Origin: an uncultured Chryseobacterium sp. | GTDB taxonomy: Bacteria > Bacteroidota > Bacteroidia > Flavobacteriales > Weeksellaceae | Direction: 5' to 3' | NCBI GenBank assembly: GCA_913778275.1 | Contig: CAJYWN010000005.1 | Span: forward strand, 1 to 64,000 | DNA length: 64,000 nucleotides | Part shown: piece by piece, positions 17,985-27,302 of the stretch | How positions within the stretch are numbered: position 1 is the stretch's first letter | Layout: each line of letters begins with the position of its first letter | Translations under genes and position numbers: made by a program | The notes under the pieces: model-generated | What the model saw: the letters and a program-made list of their open reading frames with translations, nothing else | What the model was told of the DNA's origin: nothing | Database searches by the model: none

Positions 17985-18818
17985 TTATTTTTTCACTTCA
18001 GGATAATGAACAGCTTTATCAAGTTCGATAGGATTATTATATTTTTTGATACGCTGTTGCTCTTCAGTGGCGTATTGACGAAGTTCTTCCGGCTTGTAAA
18101 TTATTCTTCCATCTTCCAGGGCCAATTTATTATCCTCATTGATTTCTATCTGTCCGCTGTTGATAAATTTTATAGGATCATGATAATAACTTAACAGCAT
18201 CGACTGATATTTAGAATACGGAATCTCTACTCCTCTTGCTTTTGCATTTTTATAGAAACTGATGAATTGTGTTTCAGTAAAATTCTCAGATTTATTGAGC
18301 GAAAAATGATAATTCTCGTTATCGTCATAAATTTCAACGATCAGTCCGGGCAAACCATAAAATTTGTACGGGCCTTCCTGAAAAGGAATATCTTTAGAAA
18401 ACCATGCGATCCAATTTCTTCCTCCAAACTTTGCCGTAGCCTCTTGAAGCTGAAGGGACGATGTTTTTTTTGTTTCTTTTTCAATCTTCCAAGATATTTT
18501 CGGTTCATCTTTCAACTGGTAAATATCAAAGCTCTGGATGCTGTAAAGAGTATACTCCCTGGTTTTAATCTTTTTACTCATTAGATCGTTAGCTTTTCCA
18601 CTGAAAGTTCTTAAGCCGGAGGCTTTTTCAATAGAATCGCTTACAAAAAAGGGACGTTCATAATAGAATGTCTGATCCGGATTGATATCAAGATAATAAT
18701 TAGCTTTGCGAATTTCTGTTGATGCAGAGTCTGGTCGATAAACAACATCATAGACAAAACGGTGGGTCTGAGCGGTTACTGAAACAGCTAATAATATGAT
18801 AAAATACAAAGTTTTCAT
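17985..18818 (-). CDS. GLPGLI family exported protein (upstream copy)
   Basis: I place the start at the ATG at 18818..18816 because it gives a proper signal peptide (MKTLYFIILLAVSVTAQ) and lies just downstream of a good promoter at 18833. A longer frame to 18884 would run through that promoter. The 277 residues share with the next gene the segments AKFGGRNWIAWFSKDIPFQE and GLPGLIVEIYDD, the name-giving motif. Function is unknown. It is the first gene of a two-gene unit. Confidence 0.9.
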   Translation of the reverse strand: MKTLYFIILLAVSVTAQTHRFVYDVVYRPDSASTEIRKANYYLDINPDQTFYYERPFFVSDSIEKASGLRTFSGKANDLMSKKIKTREYTLYSIQSFDIYQLKDEPKISWKIEKETKKTSSLQLQEATAKFGGRNWIAWFSKDIPFQEGPYKFYGLPGLIVEIYDDNENYHFSLNKSENFTETQFISFYKNAKARGVEIPYSKYQSMLLSYYHDPIKFINSGQIEINEDNKLALEDGRIIYKPEELRQYATEEQQRIKKYNNPIELDKAVHYPEVKK

Positions 18819-18832
18819 ACTAATATTTTTTA

Positions 18833-18863
18833 CAAATATACATATAAAATAGAACCTTGCAAT
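18833..18863 (-). promoter_or_regulatory. Promoter of the GLPGLI pair
   Basis: TATATTTG (18840..18833 on the minus strand) is preceded at 19-base spacing by ATTG (18863..18860), close to the Bacteroidetes consensus. It lies 14 bases upstream of the chosen ATG. Confidence 0.65.
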
Positions 18864-18911
18864 ACATAATACTAATTTTAACAATTAATTATATATTTTA
18901 GTTTCTGCAAT

Positions 18912-18943
18912 AAAAAAATCCCTCTTCTTTCGAAAAGGGATTT
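18912..18943 (-). terminator. Terminator of the str operon
   Basis: On the minus strand AAATCCCT (18943..18936) pairs with AGGGATTT (18923..18916) and is followed by a run of T. It lies 53 bases after the rpsJ stop. It shows that the str operon ends here and does not run on into rplC. Confidence 0.85.
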
Positions 18944-18996
18944 ATTATCATAGCAAAGTTTGATTTTGCACTGAAACTTTACGCTTCAGTTTATTA

Positions 18997-19302
18997 TCAC
19001 ACTTTAATTTCTACGTCTACACCTGAAGGAAGTTCTAATTTCATTAGAGCATCAACAGTTTTAGAAGAAGAAGAGTAGATATCCATCAATCTCTTGTGAG
19101 CTGATAACTGGAATTGCTCTCTTGCTTTCTTGTTTACGTGTGGAGATCTCAACACAGTGAAGATTCTCTTGTTGGTTGGCAATGGAATAGGTCCGTTTAC
19201 AACAGCACCTGTAGCCTTTACCGTTTTTACGATTTTCTCTGCAGATTTATCTACTAAGTTGTAATCGTAAGATTTAAGTTTTATTCTGATTCTTTGTGAC
19301 AT
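18997..19302 (-). CDS. rpsJ: 30S ribosomal protein S10
   Basis: S10 is part of the small-subunit head and, as NusE, of antitermination complexes. The 101 residues start [20 protein letters not shown] and contain [20 protein letters not shown], diagnostic. In most bacteria it heads the S10 operon. Here it is the last gene of rpsL-rpsG-fusA-rpsJ and is followed by a terminator and by unrelated genes. Confidence 0.97.
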   Translation of the reverse strand: MSQRIRIKLKSYDYNLVDKSAEKIVKTVKATGAVVNGPIPLPTNKRIFTVLRSPHVNKKAREQFQLSAHKRLMDIYSSSSKTVDALMKLELPSGVDVEIKV

Positions 19303-19319
19303 TTTAATCTAATTTAATA

Positions 19320-21437
19320 TTAACCTTTAGCCTTAGCGATTACTTCTTCAGCAACGTTTGTAGGAGCAGCTTCATATTTCTCGAATTCCATAGAAGATGT
19401 TGCTCTACCTGAAGATAACGTTCTAAGAGAAGTTACATAACCAAACATTTCAGAAAGCGGAACGAAAGCTTTGATAACTTTAGCGTTATTTCTGTCATCC
19501 ATACCGTTTACCGTACCTCTTCTTCTGTTAAGGTCACCTACGATATCACCCATGTACTCTTCAGGAGTTACTACTTCAAGCTTCATGATCGGTTCCATGA
19601 TAACCGCTTTAGCAGCTCTACCAGATTCTTTGAAACCTAACTTCGCAGCCAATTCGAAAGATAACTGATCCGAGTCAACCTGGTGATAAGATCCGTCTTT
19701 TAGAGTAACCTTCATAGATTCAACCTCAAATCCAGCTAAAGGACCATTCTTCATGGCTTCTCTGAATCCTTTTTCAACGGAAGGAACGAATTCCTTAGGA
19801 ATGTTACCTCCTTTAATTTCGTTAATGAATTCAAGACCTGTTTTACCTTCTTCTGCAGGACCGATTTCAAATACGATATCAGCGAACTTACCTCTACCTC
19901 CAGACTGCTTTTTATAAACCTCTCTGTGGTTAGCTTTTTGTGTAAGTGCTTCTTTGTATTCTACTTGCGGCTGTCCTTGGTTAACTTCTACTTTAAACTC
20001 TCTTCTCATACGGTCTACGATGATATCCAAGTGAAGCTCACCCATACCGGAGATGATGGTTTGTCCTGAAGCCTCGTCCGTTTTAACCTGGAACGTTGGA
20101 TCTTCTTCAGCTAATTTAGCCAAAGCGTTACCCATTTTATCCTGGTCAGCTTTCGTTTTAGGCTCAACAGCGATACCGATTACCGGATCCGGGAAGATCA
20201 TTGATTCAAGAACGATTGGGTTCTTTTCATCAGATAATGTATCTCCTGTTTTAATATCTTTAAATCCTACAGCAGCACCGATATCTCCAGCCTCGATAAA
20301 TTCAACCGGATTTTGCTTATTTGCGTGCATCTGATAGATTCTTGAGATTCTTTCTTTGTTGTTTGAACGGGTATTCAATACATAAGAACCTGCGTCAAGT
20401 CTTCCTGAATAAGCTCTGAAGAATGCCAATCTACCTACGAACGGGTCAGTAGCAATCTTGAATGCTAATGCAGCGAAAGGCTCATCAACAGATGGTTTTC
20501 TTTCGATATCAGCGTCAGTTCTTGGGTCTGTTCCTTTGATATTATCCTTATCCAGTGGAGAAGGAAGATATTTACAAACAGCATCAAGCATGAACTGTAC
20601 TCCTTTGTTTTTGAAAGAAGAACCACAAGTCATTGGGATAATAGAAAGATCAATAGTAGCTTTTCTAAGAGCTTCGTTGATTTCTTCTTCTGAAATTGAA
20701 TCCGGATCTTCGAAGAATTTCTCCATCAAAGTCTCATCGTAATCAGCTACAGCTTCTACTAATTTCTCCCTATATTCAAGAACTTCATCTTTCATGTCTT
20801 CCGGAATTGGAACTACTTCATAAGTAGCACCTTGTCCAGCTTCATCCCAGATGATCGCTCTGTTTTTAATTAAGTCTACAACTCCTTTGAAATCCTCTTC
20901 AGCACCGATTGGTAAAACGATTGGAACGGCGTTGGATCCTAACATTTCTTTTACTTGTTTTACAACGTTCAAGAAGTCAGCACCCTGTCTGTCCATTTTG
21001 TTTACGAATCCCATTCTCGCAACTTTGTAGTTGTCAGCAAGTCTCCAGTTTGTTTCAGACTGAGGCTCTACACCGTCTACGGCAGAGAAAAGGAATACCA
21101 AACCATCTAATACTCTCAAAGATCTGTTTACTTCTACTGTGAAGTCAACGTGTCCCGGTGTATCAATAATGTTGAAGTGGTAAGGCATTGTTTCAGGTAA
21201 TTTCTTACCTTGATCTGTTGGGAAATTCCAGTTACAAGTAGTTGCAGCAGAAGTAATGGTAATACCTCTTTCTGCTTCCTGTTCCATCCAGTCCATTGTA
21301 GAAGCACCGTCGTGAACTTCTCCAATTTTGTGGTTTACACCTGTATAGAATAAAATCCTTTCTGTAGTGGTTGTTTTACCTGCATCAATGTGAGCAGCAA
21401 TACCAATATTTCTTGTAAATTTAAGATCTCTTCCCAT
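19320..21437 (-). CDS. fusA: Elongation factor G
   Basis: EF-G is the GTPase that drives translocation and, with RRF, ribosome recycling. The 705 residues show the P-loop [17 protein letters not shown] at about 13-29, switch motifs [11 protein letters not shown] and [17 protein letters not shown], and domains II-V through [20 protein letters not shown]. Length and motifs fit the translational form. It is 6 bases after rpsG and 17 bases before rpsJ. Confidence 0.97.
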   Translation of the reverse strand: MGRDLKFTRNIGIAAHIDAGKTTTTERILFYTGVNHKIGEVHDGASTMDWMEQEAERGITITSAATTCNWNFPTDQGKKLPETMPYHFNIIDTPGHVDFTVEVNRSLRVLDGLVFLFSAVDGVEPQSETNWRLADNYKVARMGFVNKMDRQGADFLNVVKQVKEMLGSNAVPIVLPIGAEEDFKGVVDLIKNRAIIWDEAGQGATYEVVPIPEDMKDEVLEYREKLVEAVADYDETLMEKFFEDPDSISEEEINEALRKATIDLSIIPMTCGSSFKNKGVQFMLDAVCKYLPSPLDKDNIKGTDPRTDADIERKPSVDEPFAALAFKIATDPFVGRLAFFRAYSGRLDAGSYVLNTRSNNKERISRIYQMHANKQNPVEFIEAGDIGAAVGFKDIKTGDTLSDEKNPIVLESMIFPDPVIGIAVEPKTKADQDKMGNALAKLAEEDPTFQVKTDEASGQTIISGMGELHLDIIVDRMRREFKVEVNQGQPQVEYKEALTQKANHREVYKKQSGGRGKFADIVFEIGPAEEGKTGLEFINEIKGGNIPKEFVPSVEKGFREAMKNGPLAGFEVESMKVTLKDGSYHQVDSDQLSFELAAKLGFKESGRAAKAVIMEPIMKLEVVTPEEYMGDIVGDLNRRRGTVNGMDDRNNAKVIKAFVPLSEMFGYVTSLRTLSSGRATSSMEFEKYEAAPTNVAEEVIAKAKG

Positions 21438-21443
21438 TTCAGA

Positions 21444-21920
21444 TTAGAATTTGAAGTGTGAGAAAGCCTTGTTAGCTTCCGCCATTTTGTGAGTATCAGT
21501 TTTCTTTTTGAAAGCAGCACCTTCTTCTCTTGAAGCAGCTACAACTTCGTTAGCTAATTTCAAAGCCATAGACTTATCATTTCTAGCTTTAGAATATTTG
21601 ATTAACCATTTCATTGCCATAGAAATTTTTCTATCTGCTCTGATTGGCATCGGGATCTGGAAGTTAGCTCCACCTACTCTTCTGGAACGTACTTCTACGT
21701 GAGGCATAACGTTTGTTAATGCATCTTTCCAGATTTCAAGGGCTGTTTTATCAGTATCACCTTTTTTAGTTTCTACAATATCCAACGCATCGTAGAAAAT
21801 TTTGAATGCGATTGACTTCTTACCGTCAAGCATTAAGTTGTTTACGAATCTAGTTACCAACTGATCATTAAATTTCGGATCTGGTAACAACGGTCTTTTT
21901 TTAGCTTTCGTCTTTCTCAT
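21444..21920 (-). CDS. rpsG: 30S ribosomal protein S7
   Basis: S7 nucleates the small-subunit head and in E. coli represses the str operon. The 158 residues contain [20 protein letters not shown] and [20 protein letters not shown], typical of S7. It lies between rpsL and fusA. Confidence 0.97.
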   Translation of the reverse strand: MRKTKAKKRPLLPDPKFNDQLVTRFVNNLMLDGKKSIAFKIFYDALDIVETKKGDTDKTALEIWKDALTNVMPHVEVRSRRVGGANFQIPMPIRADRKISMAMKWLIKYSKARNDKSMALKLANEVVAASREEGAAFKKKTDTHKMAEANKAFSHFKF

Positions 21921-21942
21921 TGTCTTATTCCTTATTTAATGA

Positions 21943-22356
21943 TTATTTTTTCTTTCCTTTTGCTGGTGCAGCTGGTGCCTGACCTGGCTTAGGTCTCTTA
22001 GCTCCATACTTCGATCTTCTCTGTGTTCTTCCATTTACACCTGCAGTGTCTAATGCACCTCTTACGATGTGGTAACGTACTCCCGGTAGGTCTTTCACCC
22101 TTCCGCCTCTTACCAATACTATCGAGTGCTCTTGAAGATTATGTCCTTCGCCCGGGATGTAGGCGTTGACTTCTTTACCGTTAGAAAGTCTTACCCTTGC
22201 AACTTTTCTTAGTGCAGAGTTCGGTTTCTTAGGAGTGGTAGTATATACTCTCGTACATACACCTCGTCTTTGTGGACAAGAATCAAGGGCAGCCGATTTG
22301 CTCTTCTTGGCAAGCGTGGCTCTTCCTTTTCTTACTAATTGTTGAATAGTAGGCAT
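21943..22356 (-). CDS. rpsL: 30S ribosomal protein S12
   Basis: S12 lies at the decoding centre, and changes in it cause streptomycin resistance. The 137 residues contain the loop [20 protein letters not shown] and the segment [20 protein letters not shown]. The family-critical lysines of those loops are wild type. A 13-residue Pro/Ala/Lys tail follows the conserved KYGAKRPK. It is the first gene of the str operon, directly behind a promoter. Confidence 0.97.
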   Translation of the reverse strand: MPTIQQLVRKGRATLAKKSKSAALDSCPQRRGVCTRVYTTTPKKPNSALRKVARVRLSNGKEVNAYIPGEGHNLQEHSIVLVRGGRVKDLPGVRYHIVRGALDTAGVNGRTQRRSKYGAKRPKPGQAPAAPAKGKKK

Positions 22357-22380
22357 TTAATTGCTTTTTATTTTAGGGTG

Positions 22381-22411
22381 CAAAAATAATAATATTTTTT
22401 TAATTAACAAG
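22381..22411 (-). promoter_or_regulatory. Promoter of the str operon
   Basis: TATTTTTG on the minus strand (22388..22381) is preceded at 19 bases by a TTG element (22410..22408). It lies 24 bases upstream of the rpsL ATG, a short leader typical of this group. Confidence 0.65.
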
Positions 22412-22459
22412 CAGTTATATAGAAATAATATTTTTATTTAAAAATTAATTAACAGACAC

Positions 22460-24055
22460 TTACGGCTGAGCCATGATTGTTACCTCAACATTTTTATTCC
22501 ATCTAAAGCTTCTTATATTTTCTTTAAGTTTTTCGAAATTATCCTTATCAACAGCATAAATAGATACCTTATCTCTTGCTACGGTAACCGGATTTTTTAT
22601 TTTCAGCTCAGCGGCTTTTTTCCAGTTTGTGGGGATATGGTTTTGAAGCCATGCATCATAAATAATGGCAATATCATATTTATTACGGATCGTATAATAT
22701 GTAAGAAAATTTTGGAATTCCGTATCCGGAGATTTTTTATTTTCATTAAAAACAATCGTTTCCACAGAGCCTAAGCCAGCAGTATCCAACAAATGAATAT
22801 CTGTAAAATAGGTAATGGCACCGATATCATTTGCCACTACTTTTGATTCATTATAATAGGTATGCAGAAATTTTGCGGACTGCATTTGCTGTTCATAAAT
22901 ATTTTTACCACCATTTTCCAGCATCAGGTGCGCGAAAGAACATTTATAAATCAGCAAAAGAATGTTTATCAGCACAATCCCTGAAATTATTTTTTCATTT
23001 TTAATAAAGGCCCCGAAATTCTCAAAAAGATTTTTCAGTTTGGGAATAAGAGCCATTGAAAATCCGGTGAGAATATAAGCCTCATACCGGAACATGCCTT
23101 TAAAATCCGCAAACATAGAATGACAAATCGTGAGGAGAGAGATCACTATTAAAAGGAGGTTGCTTTTAACAAGTTCACGGAAATTCTTTTTATTATAATC
23201 CCTTAAAATGAAAATAACGCTCAGCATCAAAGGAAAAAAGCCAATCTTATAAAAGCTTATATTCAACAAAAAGTTATCAAAAAAGATGGTCTTTAACTGA
23301 TATGGAAAGGTTGAGTCGAGACTTAGTTTTGTACCTTTTACAATAACTGAATTCGGGAATAAAAAACCGTCCTGCTGATAATTAAACCAGCAAAACAAGA
23401 TGATCGGGATAAATCCTGTGGCCAAAACCAGCAAAGTTTCTTTCCATTTTTTCGTCAAGGCAAAAACAAAAGCAAGAATCACAAAATAAAACATACTTTC
23501 GAAACGCACCAGTCCCATTAATAATAAGGACAGATAAAACCCGGCAAGCGAATATTTATTGTTAATCGCAGATAAACAGTATATATTCACCACAAATAAA
23601 AAAACATGAAGAACATGCTCCATTCCGGACAGCACCTGAAGATGCAGCACTGAAAAAAACAAAGTAAAAAATACCGAAATAACAATATTTTTACTTGTAT
23701 CAAATATTCCCGAAAAATACCGGCTTAAAAAATATACCGTCCCGATCCCGAAAGCTATATTAAAATAAAGAGAAATATGATCATTATTTCCCAAAAGCCT
23801 GATGAGCACACTGAGGAGATAGGTAAAAAGCGGCGAGGATGAAGTTGAGGAAAACTCATATCGTGTAACTCCCCAGACATCATGCAATGCAAAATTTTTG
23901 GCCATTGCCAGATGAATGTATGCATCATCTATAGGATAGATATAATGACTATCTGTTTTAGAAACAGACAATAAATAATATCCGGCGCATACCATTGTAA
24001 AAACAGCCATTGAAATGAAAAAGCTTTGTAAGGCAAGCTTAGATTTACTCAACAT
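22460..24055 (-). CDS. Polytopic membrane protein, GT-C glycosyltransferase-like
   Basis: About 531 residues with some ten to eleven hydrophobic segments and a soluble C-terminal domain. The first loop carries YPIDDAYIHLAMAKNFALH, with the adjacent acidic residues typical of GT-C enzymes that use polyprenyl-linked sugars. A glycan-transfer role at the periplasmic face is therefore inferred; the acceptor is unknown. I start at the ATG at 24055..24053: an extension to 24079 would use a TTG overlapping a -7-like TATCTTTG element. It is transcribed alone, divergently from dps. Confidence 0.7.
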   Translation of the reverse strand: MLSKSKLALQSFFISMAVFTMVCAGYYLLSVSKTDSHYIYPIDDAYIHLAMAKNFALHDVWGVTRYEFSSTSSSPLFTYLLSVLIRLLGNNDHISLYFNIAFGIGTVYFLSRYFSGIFDTSKNIVISVFFTLFFSVLHLQVLSGMEHVLHVFLFVVNIYCLSAINNKYSLAGFYLSLLLMGLVRFESMFYFVILAFVFALTKKWKETLLVLATGFIPIILFCWFNYQQDGFLFPNSVIVKGTKLSLDSTFPYQLKTIFFDNFLLNISFYKIGFFPLMLSVIFILRDYNKKNFRELVKSNLLLIVISLLTICHSMFADFKGMFRYEAYILTGFSMALIPKLKNLFENFGAFIKNEKIISGIVLINILLLIYKCSFAHLMLENGGKNIYEQQMQSAKFLHTYYNESKVVANDIGAITYFTDIHLLDTAGLGSVETIVFNENKKSPDTEFQNFLTYYTIRNKYDIAIIYDAWLQNHIPTNWKKAAELKIKNPVTVARDKVSIYAVDKDNFEKLKENIRSFRWNKNVEVTIMAQP

Positions 24056-24128
24056 AAAAATTAATTCTAAGAATTTCAAAGATAAGTATCATCAATCACG
24101 AATTACACATTTCGGCATAATATTTACT

Positions 24129-24136
24129 TAAATTTG
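24129..24136 (+). promoter_or_regulatory. Promoter -7 element of dps
   Basis: TAAATTTG matches TAnnTTTG and lies 29 bases before the ATG. The upstream -33 element is weak. No regulator site is obvious. Confidence 0.55.
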
Positions 24137-24165
24137 TTTTAACAAAAAATAAACTATCATACAAT

Positions 24166-24642
24166 ATGAAAAATGCTAATATTATAGGACTTCAGGAAGA
24201 AGACTGCCAGAAAATAGCGGAAAAGCTTAATATACTTTTAGCCAATTACTCCATATTCTATCAGAATACAAGGGGTTCGCACTGGAATATTAAAGGAGAT
24301 CAGTTTTTTACCCTTCATCCAAAATTTGAGGAACTGTACAATAATCTGGTATTAAAGATTGATGAAATTGCAGAAAGAATTCTTACGCTGGGTGCAACAC
24401 CTGCTCACAATTATTCAGATTACCTGAAAGTGGCAACAATTAAGGAGAGCCAGGAAGTAAGCGATGCAACCAAAAGCGTAGAAAACATTCTTAACTCTTT
24501 TAAAGTAGTGATCGATTTGCAGAGAGAGCTTCTCGACATCACTGATCAGGCCGGGGATGAAGGAACCAATTCCCAGATGAGCGACTATATTACCGAACAG
24601 GAAAAAGAAGTATGGATGTACAACTCTTACTTAGGGAAATGA
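24166..24642 (+). CDS. dps: Dps-family ferritin-like DNA-protection protein
   Basis: Dps forms a dodecamer that oxidises and stores iron and shields DNA from peroxide. The 158-residue length is typical. The inter-subunit ferroxidase site is visible as RGSHWNIKGDQFFTLHPKFE (His39, His51 and the following acidic residues). The family C-terminal helix is at TEQEKEVWMYNSYL. It is monocistronic between its own promoter and a terminator. Confidence 0.93.
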   Translation: MKNANIIGLQEEDCQKIAEKLNILLANYSIFYQNTRGSHWNIKGDQFFTLHPKFEELYNNLVLKIDEIAERILTLGATPAHNYSDYLKVATIKESQEVSDATKSVENILNSFKVVIDLQRELLDITDQAGDEGTNSQMSDYITEQEKEVWMYNSYLGK

Positions 24643-24666
24643 TAAAATTTTACCTTTACAATTAAA

Positions 24667-24700
24667 AAAATCACCTTACATTTAGGTGATTTTATTTTTA
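24667..24700 (+). terminator. Terminator of dps
   Basis: AAAATCACCT (24667..24676) pairs with AGGTGATTTT (24684..24693) around 7 bases, followed by a T-rich tract. Confidence 0.88.
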
Positions 24701-24705
24701 TTAAT

Positions 24706-24713
24706 TATATTTG
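24706..24713 (+). promoter_or_regulatory. Promoter -7 element of pncB
   Basis: TATATTTG lies 18 bases before the pncB ATG, immediately after the dps terminator. The -33 element is not well conserved. Confidence 0.55.
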
Positions 24714-24731
24714 CGTATAAATTACACAATC

Positions 24732-25910
24732 ATGCACGACGTTCGTTTGAATTCCATCCTCGATAACGATTTCTATAAAATCACCATGCAGAATGCGGTA
24801 GTAAAATTATTCCCGGGGTCTGTAGTAAAATATGAATTTATCAACAGAGGAAAACACCAGTTTCCAGCAGGTTTCGATGTTGCCTTACGGGAAGCCGTCA
24901 ACAAAATGGCAGAACTGAAACTTACCAAAGATGAAAAAAAATTTATGGCCAGAACCTGTCCGTATATCGATCTGCCCTATCTTGATTTTCTGGAAGGTTA
25001 TCACTACGATCCGTCAGAAGTAAAAATCCGCCAGGAAGGAAGCGAACTTTCCGTAACCGTGGAAGGACTGTGGTACAGAACGATTCTTTGGGAAGTTCCT
25101 TTATTGGCATTAATCAGCGAGCTTCATTATGAGATGAACCACATGGAAAGAGATCCCAATGAAGTCGTAATGAACAGAACACTCGAAAAGGCCGCTACTT
25201 TAGAGAAACTCGGCGTTAATTTCGCAGAATTCGGAACCCGGAGAAGACATTCCCAAAAAGTTCAAAACCTGGTAATGGAAGCTTTAACCCAGAATAAAAA
25301 CTCAACATTTATCGGAAGTTCAAATGTACATTTCGCAATGAAATACGGAGTAAAGCCTATAGGAACCCACGCCCACGAATGGTTTATGTTCCATGCAGCA
25401 GAATATGGGTTTAAAATGGCCAACGAACTCGCTCTGGAGCATTGGGTAGATGTTTACCGCGGAGATTTGGGTGTAGCTCTTTCAGACACGTACACTACCG
25501 ATGTTTTCTTTCAGCAGTTTGATAAAAAATTCGCCAAATTATTTGACGGCGTACGTCACGACAGCGGCGATCCGCTTGAGTTTGCCGATAAAACAATTGC
25601 CCACTATCAGAAACACGGCATTAATCCTCTATTTAAATATATTATTTTCTCCGACGGACTCAATCTTGAAAAAGTGGAGGAAATCACCAATTACTGTAAA
25701 GGAAAAATCGGGGTATCTTTCGGAATCGGAACCAACCTTACCAACGATGTCGGCTTAAAACCTATGAATATCGTGATGAAACTAATCGGGGTTCAGGCTC
25801 CGAACAAAGAATGGATTCCTACCGTAAAGCTTTCCGATGAACATGGGAAATATACAGGGGATCCTAAAATGATTGAATTGGCTAAAGAATTTTTAAGAAT
25901 AAATAATTAA
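24732..25910 (+). CDS. pncB: Nicotinate phosphoribosyltransferase
   Basis: Converts nicotinate and PRPP to nicotinate mononucleotide in the Preiss-Handler NAD salvage route. The 392 residues start MHDVRLNSILDNDFYKITMQ, with the N-terminal DNDFYKITM family motif. The active-site segments AEFGTRRRHSQKVQ and GTHAHEWFM (around residues 168-225) and VRHDSGDP follow. I use the ATG at 24732: the frame extends to a TTG at 24711, but that overlaps the promoter element. Confidence 0.95.
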   Translation: MHDVRLNSILDNDFYKITMQNAVVKLFPGSVVKYEFINRGKHQFPAGFDVALREAVNKMAELKLTKDEKKFMARTCPYIDLPYLDFLEGYHYDPSEVKIRQEGSELSVTVEGLWYRTILWEVPLLALISELHYEMNHMERDPNEVVMNRTLEKAATLEKLGVNFAEFGTRRRHSQKVQNLVMEALTQNKNSTFIGSSNVHFAMKYGVKPIGTHAHEWFMFHAAEYGFKMANELALEHWVDVYRGDLGVALSDTYTTDVFFQQFDKKFAKLFDGVRHDSGDPLEFADKTIAHYQKHGINPLFKYIIFSDGLNLEKVEEITNYCKGKIGVSFGIGTNLTNDVGLKPMNIVMKLIGVQAPNKEWIPTVKLSDEHGKYTGDPKMIELAKEFLRINN

Positions 25911-25923
25911 AAAAATAAATGCA

Positions 25924-26388
25924 ATGAAAAAAATTATTTTATCAATATGTCTCTCCGCGGCATCAGTTTTAGGGGCACAAAAAACAGCAGAAAAACCAAA
26001 ATTCAATGAGAAGCTGGCAACAGAACTTGGTGCCGATCAATACGGAATGAAGCCTTACGTGATCGTCATGCTCACCACAGGCCCTGCTAAGATTGAGGAT
26101 AAAACCAGAATAGGAGAACTGATGAAAGGCCACTTAGCGAACATTGATAAACTTGCCAAAGAAGAAAAAATAGTTGTCGCAGGTCCTTTTTTAGGAAAAA
26201 ATAAAGAAAACTACCGCGGCATGTTTATCTTTAATACTCAATCAAAAGAAGAAGCTGAACAATGGGTAAAGACCGATCCTGCCGTTCAGGCAGGGGTTTT
26301 CAGTTATGAGATTTTCCCGTGGTACGGATCCGCCGCACTGCCGATGTATCTGAAGCATCACAATGAAATAGCAAAAGAGAATCCGTAA
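25924..26388 (+). CDS. Exported YCII-domain protein
   Basis: The 154 residues begin with a signal peptide (MKKIILSICLSAASVLGAQ). The rest is a dimeric alpha/beta-barrel type YCII domain, seen in GHLANIDKLAKEEKIVVAGPF, then FNTQSKEEAEQWVKTDPAVQ. YCII proteins often act as small enzymes or ligand-binding modules; the exported form is common in Flavobacteria and has no known substrate. It is 13 bases after pncB, so probably in the same transcript. Confidence 0.8.
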   Translation: MKKIILSICLSAASVLGAQKTAEKPKFNEKLATELGADQYGMKPYVIVMLTTGPAKIEDKTRIGELMKGHLANIDKLAKEEKIVVAGPFLGKNKENYRGMFIFNTQSKEEAEQWVKTDPAVQAGVFSYEIFPWYGSAALPMYLKHHNEIAKENP

Positions 26389-26397
26389 TACTAATCT

Positions 26398-26473
26398 TTG
26401 CTGAGTGTTAACGCCTTTGCGAACTTAAAAACAGTATCATTTGCAAAAACTCTTTGAGGACTTTGCGTTAAAT
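26398..26473. repeat. Dispersed intergenic repeat, copy 1
   Basis: TTGCTGAGTGTTAACGCCTT plus TGCGAAC (27 bases, 26398..26424) recurs exactly, inverted, at 48153..48179. In both copies the exact core is followed after a diverged middle by a second shared end, GCGTTAAA, giving elements of about 70-76 bases. It fills most of the gap between the YCII and DUF5995 genes. Confidence 0.8.
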
Positions 26474-26541
26474 ATATGCATACCAAAATCAAACTCGCTA
26501 AATACGTAAGGTTTTATTATATTTAACCAAAACAAACCGCC

Positions 26542-27297
26542 ATGAAAACCATTGAAGAAGTTCTGAAAAAACTAGACGCTGTTATCCTTTGGGCAAAGCA
26601 GAACCAAAGTCCTGTTGGATATTTTGCCTGCACGTACCGGATCATGACCGCACAGGTTCTGAAAGGAATCCAGCAGAAAAAATTTGAGGACAATCCAAGA
26701 ATGATTCAGCTTGATATCGCTTTCGCAAACCGCTATCTCGAAGCATGGGAAGCGTATTCCAAAGGAAAAAAATGCACCCATTCATGGTATATTGCTTTTG
26801 AAGCGGCAAAGAACAAAAACCTGCTGATTCTCCAGCATATTTTTCTGGGCATGAATGCCCACATCAATCTTGATCTGGGAGTTTCAGCGGTGTCCATCAT
26901 GCCGTACAGGAAAATTAATCCTTTGAAAAAAGACTTTGAGAACATCAACAACGTCATTGCGTCGATCAACCAGAAAGTTCAGGACTCATTAAATAAAATC
27001 TGTTATTCGGTAGATTTAATCGATAAAATTTCAAACGGAAAAGACAACGCTGTTCTGGATTTTGCCATTTCAAAAGCAAGAGAAACCTCATGGGCATCGG
27101 CCGTAATCACTTCAAACACCCCGAATTTCCTCAGGGAATCCGTTATCGGGATCATTGATTACGCTGCAGCAAAAGTAGCTACGCAGATTGTAAACCCAAA
27201 AATAACAACTTCGGCTTTAATAAAAGAATTAAAGAAATGCGAAAGCAATGATATCGTAAAAAATATTGAAATCCTGGCTTCAACCCAAAATATATAA
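26542..27297 (+). CDS. DUF5995 family protein
   Basis: The 251 residues match the DUF5995 family: SPVGYFACTYRIMTAQVLKG near the start, RMIQLDIAFANRYLEAWEAY, then the histidine-containing IFLGMNAHINLDLGVSAVSI at about 98-117. It is a soluble, mostly helical cytoplasmic protein of unknown function. Conserved histidines and acidic residues suggest a metal site, which is inference. It is transcribed alone and converges on an SGNH hydrolase gene. Confidence 0.85.
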   Translation: MKTIEEVLKKLDAVILWAKQNQSPVGYFACTYRIMTAQVLKGIQQKKFEDNPRMIQLDIAFANRYLEAWEAYSKGKKCTHSWYIAFEAAKNKNLLILQHIFLGMNAHINLDLGVSAVSIMPYRKINPLKKDFENINNVIASINQKVQDSLNKICYSVDLIDKISNGKDNAVLDFAISKARETSWASAVITSNTPNFLRESVIGIIDYAAAKVATQIVNPKITTSALIKELKKCESNDIVKNIEILASTQNI

Positions 27298-27302
27298 GGG
27301 GC

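Noticed and set aside
18818..18884. Extended N-terminus of the upstream GLPGLI protein
   Set aside because: The extension crosses the promoter at 18833..18840 and spoils the signal peptide.
12803..18884. The insert between rplC and rpsJ as a mobile island
   Set aside because: No integrase, transposase, tRNA target or flanking direct repeats were seen; codon use looks like the neighbours by eye.
24055..24079. Eight-residue N-terminal extension of the GT-C-like protein
   Set aside because: It would start at a TTG lying inside a TATCTTTG promoter-like element; the ATG at 24055 is better.
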